From the NCBI GenBank assembly GCA_963971225.1, contig OZ020267.1, forward strand, positions 71,460,218 to 71,524,217: a stretch of 64,000 nucleotides of DNA, written 5' to 3'. The translations under genes were made by a program, and so were the position numbers. The stretch is from Melieria omissa. Taxonomy: Eukaryota; Arthropoda; Insecta; Diptera; Ulidiidae. The notes beneath the pieces are model-generated. The model worked only from the letters and a program-made list of their open reading frames with translations. It did no database searches and was not told the DNA's origin. Positions 13,186-24,357 of this stretch are shown here, one piece after another (positions within the stretch are counted from its first letter, which is position 1; the number at the start of each line of letters is the position of its first letter).

Positions 13186-14480
13186 ATTACAATTCCCTCA
13201 ATCGCTTAAATATTAGTTGGTTCTTTACATCTAATCAGTGCCCAATTGGTGCGTCCGTCACTGTAAAACAATGAGCGCCGTCATCGAATCCAATGGATAT
13301 TTGGAATGTGATAAATAATTTCATCAGCCGTCGAAAAAAATATATTTACAAACATTGCCAACAACAATGACAACAACAGCTGCAGTACAGACTAATGACA
13401 ACAACAACAACAACAACAATGACATTATGAATGATGATGACACGTCCGTGGCGCGTCACACATGGCACGGCAGCAATGTGTTTATCATATTTGTTGTTGT
13501 TGTTATCATTGTTGTTGTTGTTGTTGCTGTCTGGCGCTATGCCCACGCAATTAATTTACTCCACTCAATGCGCTGACAAGCAGCAACACCTATCGCCCGC
13601 ACACCGCAGCCGCAGCGTCACCGCTGCAACGTCATTGACGTTGACGACGGCGGCAGCAATGTTGGCATTGCAGCGTCATTGGATTTTTCATTTTATGTTT
13701 TTTTTTGGAATGTTTGTATTTTGAGTTTTTTTGTTGTTGTTTGGTTGGTTAAATTGGTTTTGTTTTGCATTCATTTGACTTATGTGTGTGTGTGTGAAAT
13801 TGTTTTTGCTGTTGCTTTTCAATTGGTTCATGTTGGTGTTTGTTTTGTTTTATTTTGCTTTGCACTTTGTTTGCCGCTCAACAAAAGGCCGAGTGCAGTA
13901 ACACAACCTACAACCACAAAAGCAGCAATAACAACAAACAAAACATTTATGAATGAAAATGCAAAACCAAAAACGAACCGTCACACAAGATACACAACAA
14001 CAACAATAAGTTCGAGTAAATGAAATGCGAAAAAAATATGACAAACTCTTTGCTTTGCACTCTACCGACTGGGCCGACTGGGCTGAGTTGGGTTGAAAGG
14101 GAAAAGTACTACAAACATTTCGCGGATGGCGCAATTTTGCGTCATCTGTCTGTCTATGCGTTTGTCTTTCTTGCATGCCGGCCGCTTCTCACATGTGCAA
14201 CGTAATAAATTGTTTTGACGTTCAATCCAAAAAGCCATGACGCAGCTCGAGGGGCAAATTGAAAGCTTCTACAGTCATTGTCGGACAAGAACCATCGACC
14301 ATCAGCTCGCAGGCGGCGCTGTGTGCAGGTGAAACGTTGTGGAAAAGTTTTCACTGCGCATTTGCGTATGAAAATTTGCAACCACAACAACAATGACTGG
14401 CGATTATTTTTTGCGCACAAAAGCAGAATTTAGTTTGTAATTTTGTTGTTTTCTGTTTTGTTGTCTGGCAGTGGGTCTGA
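13186..14480. other. Unique island with (CAA)n/(TTG)n runs
   Basis: Contains CAACAA near 13400-13420, TTG runs near 13490-13530, and moderately GC-rich DNA near 13570-13680. Frames on both strands are made of these repeats. No gene is supported. It ends where the array next to the InR leader begins. Confidence 0.45.
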
Positions 14481-14489
14481 GCAGAGTCA

Positions 14490-15365
14490 CAGTTGTGCTG
14501 TGGGATTTTCAAGGTCCGGAGGGAGAAATAAGTGTGAACGGTACAAATAAAAGGATGAAAGTAATTGAATAAATTGTTGAAGTTTGTCACTTGATTTCAC
14601 CATCTTCATCTCTAACCTCAAAATCATTCATTATCTAACCTCACATTCAATTTTTTTTTAGTTCAGCAATAGAATCTCCAGTCCAGTCTGAGTGGAGTCA
14701 AATCACTACTGTGGGATTTTCAAAATCCAGAAATAGAAGAAATAAAAGGATGAAAAAAAATTGAATAAACGTTCGATACATTTCATTTGATTTCACCATC
14801 TTCATGTCTAACTTCAAAGTCATTCTTTCTGTAACCTCAAAATTTTTTTTTAGAGTCCAGCAATTAAATCTCCAGGCTACTAGTCCAGTCTGAATAGAAG
14901 TGTGACCAGTAGAAACAAAAGGATTTAGAAGTAAAAGAAATGAATTTTTTTTATCTCATTCACTCATTTCTAATCGCTAACCTCAAAATCATTCTACATC
15001 AATGTTTATTTAGTGTTAAGCAACACAATCTCCAGTCAACAGTTAAGGATCTTCAATTTCACCTTAAGTTGACCTTCTGTTGCTAACCATCCCATTGCAT
15101 CTGAACACAGTTAAATCACTGCTGTGGGATTTCCAAGATCCAGAAGGAGATGAAAAATTTTACCAATAGAAATAAAAGAATTTAGGAAATGAATAAAATG
15201 TCAATGTTTCCCACTCAATTTCACCATCTTCATCTTTAATCTCATAATCATTCGAAATCAATGTTTATTTGAAGCTTGCACTAAGCACCACAATCTCCAG
15301 TCCATAGTTGGTGATCTTCAATTTGACCTTTAGTTGACCTTCTGTTACTCAGCAACGCACTTAGC
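14490..15365 (+). repeat. Tandem array, about 210-bp unit, upstream of the InR leader
   Basis: GCTGTGGGATTTTCAAGGTCC-like phrases start near 14496, 14708 and 15121. TTTCACCATCTTCATCTCTA recurs near 14596, 14796 and 15220, and AATCTCCAGTCCAGTCTGA near 14670, 14865 and 15290. One copy in the middle is shortened. The array ends about 200 bp before the putative leader of the coding exon. Confidence 0.75.
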
Positions 15366-15570
15366 ATTCCCATGTGTCTTTTGAACATTGCCTCACCAAT
15401 TCAAATCCACGCCACCCACCCACGCAGCAATTTTCCTTTGACTGCAAAATTGTTGCCCACCTCCTCATAAACGTTTACCGTTGGGACATCTTTTTGTTGT
15501 TTTTTCGATATATCCACTAATTATACATTTTAGCATTAAAATATTAATGAACTTTTGTGCGTTTCGTTTC

Positions 15571-15915
15571 AGTTGGTCTTTGTGCGAATGATGCCAATCG
15601 CCTCGCTCCATTCGGCGACGTGGACGAAGCTGATAATGACGCACCTGAACGAAACTTAGCGCAACGGAGACGCGCAATCGAAACGTAAAGTAGGACGCGG
15701 CGCGCCGGACCGGACCGACGGGCACATCGAGCGAGTAGGCGAGAACAAAACACTCGCCAGCAAACAGACAGAAACAAATACAAAATAAGCAACCAATAAC
15801 AAACAAATCGAAATTACGCGACCGAGCAGCGGCAGCGACGGCGTCAATTCTAAATGCATCGCATGTCAAAAGTGGACAAAAGAATTCCGAGCAGCAGCAG
15901 CAGCAGCAACACAAG
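15571..15915 (+). other. 5' leader of the InR-like exon
   Basis: A sharp rise in GC content begins just after TTTCAG at 15565-15570. That site reads equally as a 3' splice acceptor or as an initiator (TCAGTT, A at 15571). The leader is rich in CGACG and CAGCAG sequence and contains two upstream open frames, at 15588-15659 and 15854-15919. Drosophila InR leaders are long and reported to support cap-independent translation; that property is family knowledge and is not visible here. Confidence 0.5.
15588..15659 (+). CDS. Upstream ORF 1, 23 codons
   Basis: Starts with tandem ATG codons at 15588 and 15591 and stops at TAG 15657-15659, about 256 bp before the main start. It encodes a 23-residue peptide beginning MMPIASLHS with no recognised motif. 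It may tune translation of the main frame if the leader is transcribed from the 15571 boundary. Short upstream ATGs are common by chance in leaders, so function is unproven. Confidence 0.3.
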   Translation: MMPIASLHSATWTKLIMTHLNET

Positions 15916-15919
15916 ATGA
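15854..15919 (+). CDS. Upstream ORF 2, 21 codons, overlapping the InR start (ATGA)
   Basis: Starts at ATG 15854 and ends with TGA at 15917-15919, which overlaps the main ATG at 15916-15918 as ATGA. The peptide begins MHRMSKVDKRIP and ends in a six-Ser run plus NTR. A stop overlapping a start is the geometry used for termination-coupled reinitiation. The main start has A at -3, a good fly context. Whether ribosomes use this frame is unknown. Confidence 0.35.
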   Translation: MHRMSKVDKRIPSSSSSSNTR

Positions 15920-17851
15920 AGTTTTGTTTCGAGCAGCCCACGAATGCCAACCAGGCCGCATGCGCTCAGCCGCAGCGGCTAGTGGCGGCGGGCGGCAGTG
16001 TGGGAGCGGCGCCGAACTCCTACTGGAGTAGAATGCGACGCGAGGTCATAGGTAAAGGCGTGATGGAGCGGCGCGGTGATGATGGCGGCGGCAGCGGCGG
16101 CGGCGGTGAAGGACACCTGTGCTGGCCCGCTGCCACATGCGCTTCAGCGAAAACAGCAGCAGCAGCAGCAACAACAACATTACAACATGTGTCAGCTGGT
16201 GGGGCGGGCAGAAAAAGTGGACGTCTGGCTGAGAGTACAAATGACGGAGCGGCTGCTGCGAGCGGCCACAACAACAATTGCGGCAGCCACGGCAGCGGCA
16301 ATGTTTGCCTGTTGTGTCGACAGCATATGGAGGAGTGTTGCTTGAATTGTGCGCAACATTATGCCACAGCAGCAACAAAAACAACAACAGCAGCAGCAGC
16401 AAGTGGCGCTGATAATAACAACAACAACAGCAAACACAACAGCCGCCGAAGAAACAATTTAACGGCAAACAAGCGGCGCCGCAGTGGTAGCGGTGACAGC
16501 GACAGCAACAGCGACAGCTGTCATCGCTGTTGGCAGCGACACGCACCAGCGACAACAACAACAACAACAAAAATGGCCACGCATTGTGCAACGTCGACGC
16601 AGTGCAGCTGTAGTAGTTGTTGCTGTTGGCAGGATTATAATGCAGCAGCAACAACAACAACAACACCAACGTTATTAGCAACATTCATGCCAGCCGCAGC
16701 AACAACAACCACAACAACAACAATAGCAACAAAATCATCACAATCATGCCTGGCAGGTGAAAGTGACAGCCCACGGACGGTCATTCCCGCGCCAGCAACT
16801 AAGGCGCCGGCGGCAGCAAGTACAACAACAACAACAACAACTGCAACACCAACAGAGTGCGACTGTGCCAACTGGCGGCAGCGTGTTCATGACGCGCACA
16901 GTCAAAGTCAAAGTTCCAATTACACCAACAACAGCAACACCATACACAATCACCATAAGCGCAACAACAACAACAACAGCAACAAAGCAAACACCATTCA
17001 CCACCACCACAACCTGTCACACTCCGCCGGTACAAATACAAACAGTAATCATTGTAGTAAGCACATAGATCACATGCATTATTTTACAACAACAACAATA
17101 ACACCACCAACAACAACAACATTAAATAAAGGACCAAATCACTGGTGCAGTGCATTTGCAAGCAGCCTAAGAACGTTACAATTTCTAATGATTTACATGC
17201 AAATGCATCTCGTGCGACCCATTTGCAACAAATTCAATAAATTTCGCGAGTGTTTACAAACGAATATCACACTAACAACAACAACCATAGCAACCAGAAA
17301 ATGCAAATTCAATAAAAGACAACAACGTCCTCCACACAAAAGACTGATGAAAATTCGCTGTAATTCCTATTATGATAATGCCACAAATAATTTTATGAAT
17401 AATGTAAACGATAAAGCATCACATAAGCAACAATCACTATTGCAACAACAACAACTCAAACAACAGTTCCAAGTTCCATGCGCACTGCGGCTATCGAAAG
17501 CGGCCGGCGCCGTCCATGTTGCTCGCCATTGGCAACATCACGCTCCGCAACAACAACAGCAACAATGCCAACTAGATCATCACTACTACAGCAACAGCAG
17601 TCATCACCGCCAGCAAATGCCAATAACATTACAACAACAACAGCCACAACAACAGCTGCTGCTGCAACAATATTCACGTTACTTCAAAATGCCAAATTTA
17701 TCAAGTCGATATAAGATTTTAATAGTTTTATCGTTCCTATCGTTATTTCTGCCATCGATAAATGCGCAAGCATCACAACCAACACACACACAAACACAAC
17801 TAGCAACGGCTGCCAACACACCGACAGTGTCATTAGCACGCAATGAAACTG
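15916..17851 (+). CDS. InR: Insulin-like receptor, first coding exon (N-terminal extension)
   Basis: The exon encodes about 645 residues before a strong donor, G|GTGAGT, at 17852 (phase 1); the frame runs on 19 codons into intron. The product is dominated by Thr, Gln, Asn, His and Ala runs. Four islands are of normal complexity: VCLLCRQHMEECC at about 130-142, SLRTLQFLMIYMQM at 417-430, a basic K/R segment at 461-481, and a hydrophobic ILIVLSFLSLFLP at 601-613 followed by SINAQ, which looks like a late signal peptide with a cleavage site. Drosophila InR has an unusually long N-terminal extension with an ICVLCRQ motif, an LRTLQ-hydrophobic stretch, a basic/His/Gln region and a late signal segment in the same order; that comparison is from memory. 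In the family this precursor is a receptor tyrosine kinase for insulin-like peptides at the plasma membrane. No L1, furin-like or kinase exon is in the window. The start at 15916 is chosen for its A at -3; an alternative is Met 592 just before the signal segment. Confidence 0.7.
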
Positions 17852-17857
17852 GTGAGT
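17852..17857 (+). other. Splice donor of the InR-like exon
   Basis: The sequence ACTG|GTGAGT is a near-consensus fly 5' splice site. Coding complexity stops here: the frame continues only 19 codons to TGA and enters AT-rich DNA. It splits a codon after its first base. No matching acceptor followed by receptor L1-domain sequence is seen to the end of the window, so the intron is at least 46 kb. Confidence 0.65.
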
Positions 17858-17910
17858 CTTTCAAAATCATTTCTACATTCCCAATTCGAATGCGATTGAG
17901 AGAAATTTGA

Positions 17911-18240
17911 CCGTAAAATCTGTTTCATTATAAACCGAATTCATTAAACAACAATTTTACGACCCTTTTACGAGCATGTAAACGTTGTGTAAAAGTGTAT
18001 AAAAGTCTCGAAAACAATAATCTAGCTGTGGCAATTTTAATGGAACATTGGTGATGTCTCGAGGTTGGGCAATCACCTGTTTGTCTGTCCCGGCGTGAAG
18101 AATGAAAATGTAGAAAAATTCATTAAAATGTTTATTTTATGTTGATGTTTTTTTATTAACTTTTTATTGGTTCAAATTGTTAAAGCTTAAATTAGTTAAA
18201 GCTTTTTGGAAAACAGAGGAATTTTTACAAAATACATAGC
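17911..18240. other. Start of the long intron, nothing recognised
   Basis: About 330 bp of AT-rich unique DNA follow the donor. No motif beyond short A/T runs is visible. Confidence 0.5.
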
Positions 18241-18249
18241 ATTGAGAAT

Positions 18250-18880
18250 CTTCTAAAATTCCTTGCATCTTTGATTGAAATATCCAAACTTGTTAGAACT
18301 TATTTTGACATTATTCTACTGTTCGAGACATTCAAACGCAGAAAAGATTACTACTTTCTTTTTTACTTACTACTTTACTCACTCACATAAAAGAACAGAT
18401 TTCCTGAATCCTTGATTGATCTATCCAATCATGTCAGACCCTATTTTGAGGTTATTCAACTATCTACCAGACATTTGGACCGCTGAAAAGGTGACAACTT
18501 ACTACTTTACTTACTCACATATATAAACGTATATTCTGAATCCTGGGTTGATATATCCAATCATGCCAGACCCTATTTTGAGGTTATTCAACTATCTAAC
18601 AGATATTTGGAACGTAGGAAAGTCGACTACTTACTACTTTACTTACGTACTGCTTTACTTACTACTACACTTACGTACTACCAAAAAGTATGGAACATTC
18701 ATTGTATATTCTTTGGTACTACTTTACTCACTCAGATATAGGAACTGATCTCCTGAATCCTTGATTGATCTATCCAATCATGTCAGACCCTATTTTGAAG
18801 TTATTGAACTATCTACCAGACATTCGGAACGCAGAAAAGTCGACTTACTTACTACTTTTCCTACTACTTTACTTTCTACT
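18250..18880 (+). repeat. Tandem array, about 130-145-bp unit
   Basis: The phrase TCCTTGATTGATCTATCCAA then TCATGTCAGACCCTATTTTG recurs near 18281 (decayed), 18425, 18556 and 18771. It is followed by GAGGTTATTCAACTATCTAC and by TACTTACTACTTTACTTAC runs. The array abuts the RNase H relic of a LINE at about 18885. Confidence 0.75.
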
Positions 18881-18884
18881 TTGT

Positions 18885-19960
18885 GGGGGACAAGGTGTGA
18901 TGTCCATTCAAATACGGACGCATCAAAGTTGCCTGGTAAAGTGGGTTGTGGTATCTACTCTAATGAAATAAATCTAAACTTGAAGCTCTGTCTGCCAGAT
19001 TACTGAAGTGTCTTCCAAGCCAAAGTTACAGCAATCTGCACAGCCTACGATTGGTTTAGAGAAGACAGGATATTGGCACAAGATATCCTCATACTTTTAG
19101 ACAGCCAATTCGCTCTTAGGGCTCTGGATGCAGTCACAATAGCATCAAAGACTGTGCTAAGCTGCAGCAAATTTCTTAAAGAAAGCTTCGACAGCTTCAT
19201 ATTCGCCTATGCTGAGTTCCGGAACATACATAGGTATATTCCAGACAAGTGTAGAGCAGACGAGCTTAAGAAATGACAGCTTTTGGTGTACCACTTTTAA
19301 CCTGTAAGCTTTGTAGCTCTATTCAGCGCTTAAGATTTGGTCAACCTTGAACCTTTGACGTTCTAAAAATTCTCTAGAAATTCTCCTCCTAAGAGAAAGC
19401 AGATCAGAACCATGATTGGTGTTCTAGCGTGTTACTTGGTACCCATACATTAGTAATGAATGGAATTGTTTTCGAAGGACTTCTGTCGCAGCTGCATGGA
19501 CAAGAAAGAGAAAGAAAACTCATTTCACTTTCCATTTTAACAGAAGATGAACTACTTAGGCAACTTATTCCTTCACAATCTAAGGGATCTATTCCGTAAG
19601 GCTATTTGCTGTCTACTAACCTTAGCTAGAAGCTCTAACTGGTTCAATTAATAAGCGGTCTTATGCTCGACTACATCACAATGGACCTTCATGGCCTAAG
19701 TGGACAGACATACCGACCTACCCACCTATCTACTACTTTTAACAGAAAGTTAGGTTTGCTTTCGAGTGATTTCTGTCGCATCTGCATGGACGAGAAAGAG
19801 GAAGAAACTTTTCAGGAAGTGTAGGACACATTATCCAGAAGAAGAATGAAGTATCAGGGCAACTTCTTCATCAACAGTGTAGAGCAGTGATGATCATTCT
19901 GCTACTCTCAGCAATGTTGATACTCACGAGCAGCAAAATGGTCATCACTGATCTAGAGGA
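18885..19960 (+). pseudogene. LINE relic: RNase H domain and C-terminal region
   Basis: In one frame the DNA reads NTDASKLPGKVGCGIYSNE, then a TGA (19004-19006), then SVFQAKVTAICTAYDW and ILILLDSQFALRALDA. This is the TDGSK...AE..A...SDSQ..I.AL pattern of the RNase H domain of insect non-LTR retrotransposons, with Gly to Ala at the first motif. After a frameshift, a C-terminal knuckle-like FCRSCMDKKEK occurs near 19480 and again, as FCRICMDEKEEE, near 19765, followed by LLTLARSSNWFN-like ends. This suggests a duplicated 3' portion. It is non-functional. The clade is an RNase H-bearing insect LINE (LOA/I/jockey-like); a finer call needs alignment. Confidence 0.75.
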
Positions 19961-20720
19961 TTTAGTCAACAGGACTATTCAGAGTCTTCTTGGCATCGCG
20001 AAGAGCTCAAACTAGTTCAATGAGTGAGTAGACTTATATTTGATTGACTTAGAACTATTCAGAGTCTACTAGACTACATGAGAAGCTTAAACTGGGTCAA
20101 TGAGCAAGCAGACTTCAGCTTGATTGATTAAAGACTACTCGCAGTCTTCTGGGATTTGTGGTTTTATAGGGTTTTCATGGTTTTCTAGGCTTCGTAAGGA
20201 TCTCAAACTGGTTCAACAAGAGAACATAGTTAAGCTCGATTGAATCAGAACTATTCAGAGTCATCTAGGCTCCATGAGGAGCTCAAGCTGGTTCAATTAT
20301 TGAGCAGACTTCAGCTCGGTTGATTGAGGACAATTCACAGTCTACTAGGCTCCGTGAGGAGCTCAAACTGGTTCAATGAATGCGAAGACTTAAGCTCGAT
20401 TGATTGAGGACTATTCAGAGTCTACTTGAAATCGTGAGCAGCTTAAACTGGTTCAATGAATTATCAGACCTAAGCTCGATTGATAGAGGACAATCTACAT
20501 GATTGAAGACTATTCACAGTCTACCTGGCTTCGTGAGGAGCTCTTACTGCTTTAATGAGAGAGCGGACTGAAACTCGCTCGTAAGCAGCTCAAACTGATT
20601 CAACCAGAGAACAGAGTTAAGCTCGATTGAATCAGAACTATTCAGGGTCTTTTAGGCTTCGTGAAGAGCTTTTCTATTCACGGTCTACTAGACTTCGTTT
20701 GTCGATGTTTGTGATATCAC
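19961..20720 (+). repeat. Tandem array derived from a LINE 3' tail, about 75-90-bp unit
   Basis: Units of the type GACTATTCAGAGTCTACTAG, GCTTCGTGAGGAGCTCAAAC, TGGTTCAATGAGTGAGCAGA, CTTAAGCTCGATTGATTGAG recur about ten times. Translated, the unit contains KSSNWFNE, the C-terminal end and start of the 3' UTR of the LINE relic just upstream. The last unit runs into GATATCACAATGAGCCTTCA, the 3' UTR line also found at 19677-19695 and 28872-28890. The reverse-oriented block is at 22900-23860. Confidence 0.75.
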
Positions 20721-20779
20721 AATGAGCCTTCATGTCCTAAGTGGACTCCGCCTTTGGGCAGCCACACCTATCTACTCAA

Positions 20780-21644
20780 AACTATTAAATGCTAAATATT
20801 TATTTATTTTTCTAATCTCCCAACAAAATTCCATCTATCAGACAACGTTTCATGCCTTTAAGTAATTATTTGCGGGGCCAAATTTGAATTTTACACAAAT
20901 GTCTCCTTTGAAACCGCAACATTAACCGAGCACAACACAGGGACACTTAGCGCGAGCATTAGAAAAGACACAAATAGATATAAATGCACCGATTTTAGAG
21001 CCACCAACGAAATAGAGTTGAATAAAATTTATGATTGCAATAAAAAGTTGTTCGGTGTCGTAAAATGTTTTTACGAGTTCTTCGACAAAGACGCACCGAA
21101 TGTCGTAATTTCGCATGTCAACTGTCAAAATAGATTAAAGCGCTCAACGATGTCCCGAAAGCTTTTTGTTTACGTGCAGATTTAATGGGTTTTTGCTGAA
21201 ATTTAGCGCAAATTAATTAATTAGAAAATTTATGAATGCAGACATAATACAAGACAGGTTGTGTTTTGTTATTGTTGTTGTGTGTTGTTTGTTGCTACGG
21301 TTTGTTTGTGCAACGTTGCATGGAAAATTTCCATAGCGCTTACAAAAAACGCCGACAACACAACGTTCTCAGCAGAGCAGCAAATATTTCGGTTGACACT
21401 TGAAAAGTCAACTTGTCAACATCACTGACGAACTTGTTGTTGGAGTTGATTATTTTCATTTGTTGTTTTCTTTAATGGTTTGTATTTTTGTAGTTGTTTG
21501 TTGTTTGTCCGCTGCTGCGTGGGCGCGCACCACTCGACTGCAAAAGCAAAGCATACAAAATGCTAAAAATATCGACCGTGTCGTCGCTCAACATTTATTT
21601 GCACAATATTTCTGCTTAATGATTTTGCATAAAGCATTTTTGTA

Positions 21645-21679
<35 letters not shown>

Positions 21680-22890
21680 CCTTATTGCCTCTGTTATTGT
21701 TCGTATTACTCATGTGAATGCTATAGCCAAGCAATAACAAATCGCAAACAACAAACAACAACAATCGAATATAGACATTGCGAATGTGAAATTCCTGTGA
21801 CAGTTGAAAATCGAATCCGACAAAATTTGGCGAAAAATTGATGGCGCTTCATGAGCTGTCAGTGGTGACGGCGCGCTCTGTTGGCGCTGCTTGACGATAG
21901 TTTTGGGTGCAAAATTTCCCAGCATTGCAGTCAGCACCTCGTTTTAGTTTGTTTTAGTGTTTGTTTTTTGCAAAACATTATTTTGACATTGACAGATGTT
22001 TGCAAAACTTGCACCGGTTACCGGTTTCACATTGAAAAATCATTATTGGCCGCAAGTATCAAAGTCGTTACTTGGTCAATGACTTTGTGGCTAAATGAAA
22101 TGTGAAACAATAATGCCGACTAGTTCAAACTTAAGACGTTAAGAAGAAGAAGAAATTCTAAACGACGATCAACAATGAACATTTTCAAAACCTTCTCCCA
22201 TGCTTCCAACTTCAAACCCGCACTCCGCACCAGTCACTTTAATTTCGATTAGTTTGCATTCAGGTCAATTCTGTGGCTTTTCTTATCAAATGCTCGTAAA
22301 AATTTTAGACAAAAAAAACTATAAAAACTATAAAACCTAAAACGTTCATTGCTCTCTCAACTTTTAACAGCTGCTACAATTTATGCCAATTTGATGCTCG
22401 TAAAACTCTAACAAGGAATGTGCTGCCACATTTTAGCATTTAGGACAGCGATGGTCATTCTGAAGCAATTGCAAAAAATCCATAAAAAAAAATAGTTTTA
22501 TTATTATTGCATTTGCATAAATATGTATTTTTATACATATTTTGTTTACTTTATAATTTTGCATTCAGTAGCTTATAACATAAAAACGCCATTAAAATGC
22601 CATAAAAAATATAAATGGAAAAATGCTCAACAAAAAATGTTAAAAATATTATGCAAAGTTAAACTTTCAAAATTATTTCCCCCCAAAGCACATACAAATT
22701 TAAAATAACAATAAGAAGAACCAAAACAAACATTAAAAAAAATGTTTAAGTTGGTAATTAAGAAATTCAAAATTAATGACTGAATCATATGATTGGATCG
22801 TTCTGTAAGTAATGCGATTCTTACGCTTTATCGAAATTGATGGTGTATTATTTATTTTGTTATTACTTATTAGGGAAGATAAATTATTAG
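20780..22890. other. Unique island between inverted LINE-tail arrays
   Basis: Ordinary fly DNA with a TTG run at 21643-21679 and short TTG/CAA runs near 21270 and 21745. A perfect FOXO-type core TTGTTTAC is at 22542-22549. The frames present are short and low in complexity. The last 400 bp are very AT-rich. No gene is called. Confidence 0.45.
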
Positions 22891-22899
22891 AGACTAAGA

Positions 22900-23860
22900 C
22901 TTTTAATAATCCTCATCGAACTCAAGAGCCAGTTTGAGTTCCCCACGAATTCTACAAGAGATTAGTCCTCAATCAATCGATCTATTTGGGCTCCTCATGA
23001 AACCTAGAGGACTGTGAAGGGTCCTCAATCAATTGAGTTTCAGTAAGCTCACTAAGTGAACAAGTTTGAGCTCCTCAAGAAGCGTAGGAGAATCTGAATT
23101 ACCCTCAATCAATCGAGCTTGACTGTGAATAGTTCTCAATCAATCGAGTTTCATTCTGCTCTCGTTTTGAACCAGATTGAGCTCCTAGGAATCGATCTAT
23201 TTGGGCTCCTCATGAAACCTAGAAGACCTTGAGACCTGGTCCTCAATCAATTGAGTTTCAGTCCGCTCACTAAGTGAACAAGTTTGAGCTCTTCAAGAAG
23301 CATATGAGAATCAGAATTACCCTCAATCAATCGAGCTTGACTGTAAATAGTTCTCAATCAATCGAGTTTCATTCTGCTCTCGTTTTGAACCAGATTGAGC
23401 TCCTTACGAAGCCTAGAAAATCTGAAAACCCTAGAAAACCTCGAAACTTAGAAGACTGTGAATAGTCCTCAAACAATCGACCTTTAGTCCGCTTACTGAT
23501 TGAACCCATTTGAGCTCCTAACGAAGCCTAGAAGACACTGAATAGTCATCGATCAATTGAGCTCGCTCATTGAATCAGTTTGAAGGCTAATTGTGATATC
23601 ACAAACATCGACGCACGAAGTCTAGTAGATGCTGAATAGTCCTCAATCAATCGAGCCTAGGTCTGCTCTCTCTTTGAGCCAGTTTGAGTCATCAATCGAG
23701 TTTCAGTCCGCTCTCTCATTAAAGCAGTAAGAGCTCCTCACGAAACCTGTGACTGACTGTGAATAGTCTTCAACCAATCGAGCTAATATAATGAGTCCTC
23801 TCACTAATTGAACCAGTTTGAGCTTCTCACGAAGCCTAGAAGACCATGAATGACCATGAA
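22900..23860 (-). repeat. Tandem array of the LINE-tail unit, inverted
   Basis: The reverse complement of the 19961-20720 unit: GAACCAGTTTGAGCTCCTCA, CGAAGCCTAGAAGACTGTGA, ATAGTCCTCAATCAATCGAG recurs about ten times. Two stretches (22980-23160 and 23190-23400) are nearly identical over about 180 bp, so part of the array was duplicated recently as a higher-order unit. TGTGATATCACAAACATCGA at 23587-23606 marks the LINE 3' UTR part. Confidence 0.8.
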
Positions 23861-24103
23861 ATAGAAAATGCCCAGGTCATTATTTCTTTTTCTATATAAT
23901 GCTCGACAATGCATAGATTTTTAAGTGCGTTCTCATCATTTTCTTGTCCACAGAACTTACACAGAATTTTAAGTATAAACACTTAAATTTTGAGTCAATT
24001 CGAATTTTGAATTCTAAAATGGATCTGTGTTGAGACCAACGTAATGCAGATTATCATCTTAAATAAGTACTCAATATATAAATTATAATCTCGTAAATGA
24101 GAT

Positions 24104-24357
24104 ACGCTGGCTCGGTCATGTCTGCCGCATGGACGACGAAGCTGTGGCGAAAAAGGTGTTCGATGCGATGGTTGGTGGTCAACAGCGAAGAGGGAGGCCG
24201 TGTCTCCGGTGAAAGGACCAAGTTGTTGAGGCCCTGGTATCTCTTGGTGTAACCAACTGGGGAAGGCGCGCGCAAAGCAGAGGCGCCTGGAGAGAAGTTT
24301 TGCGGCAGGCCGTAACCCGATAACGGGTTGTTATGACCAGTGAAGTAAGTAAGTAAG
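24104..24357 (+). mobile_element. RTE-like non-LTR element, 5'-truncated 3' end
   Basis: The frame reads RWLGHVCRMDDEAVAKKVFD, then QQRRGRPCLR, a TGA where Trp is expected, KDQVVEALVSLGVTNWGRRA and a terminal TRQAV-like end. The WLGH...RM and GRP..RW.D patterns mark the C-terminal end of RTE/CR1-type ORF2. The copy ends in a GTAA/TAAG microsatellite tail. A 15-bp direct repeat, TCTCGTAAATGAGAT, at 24089-24103 and 24358-24372 flanks it exactly, as expected of a target-site duplication. The copy is 5'-truncated to about 254 bp and cannot move by itself. Confidence 0.85.

Noticed and set aside
16046..16684. 212-codon minus-strand ORF opposite the InR-like exon
   Set aside because: A shadow of CAA/CAG runs read as Leu/Val/Cys on the other strand; the + strand frame is three times longer and ends at a good donor.
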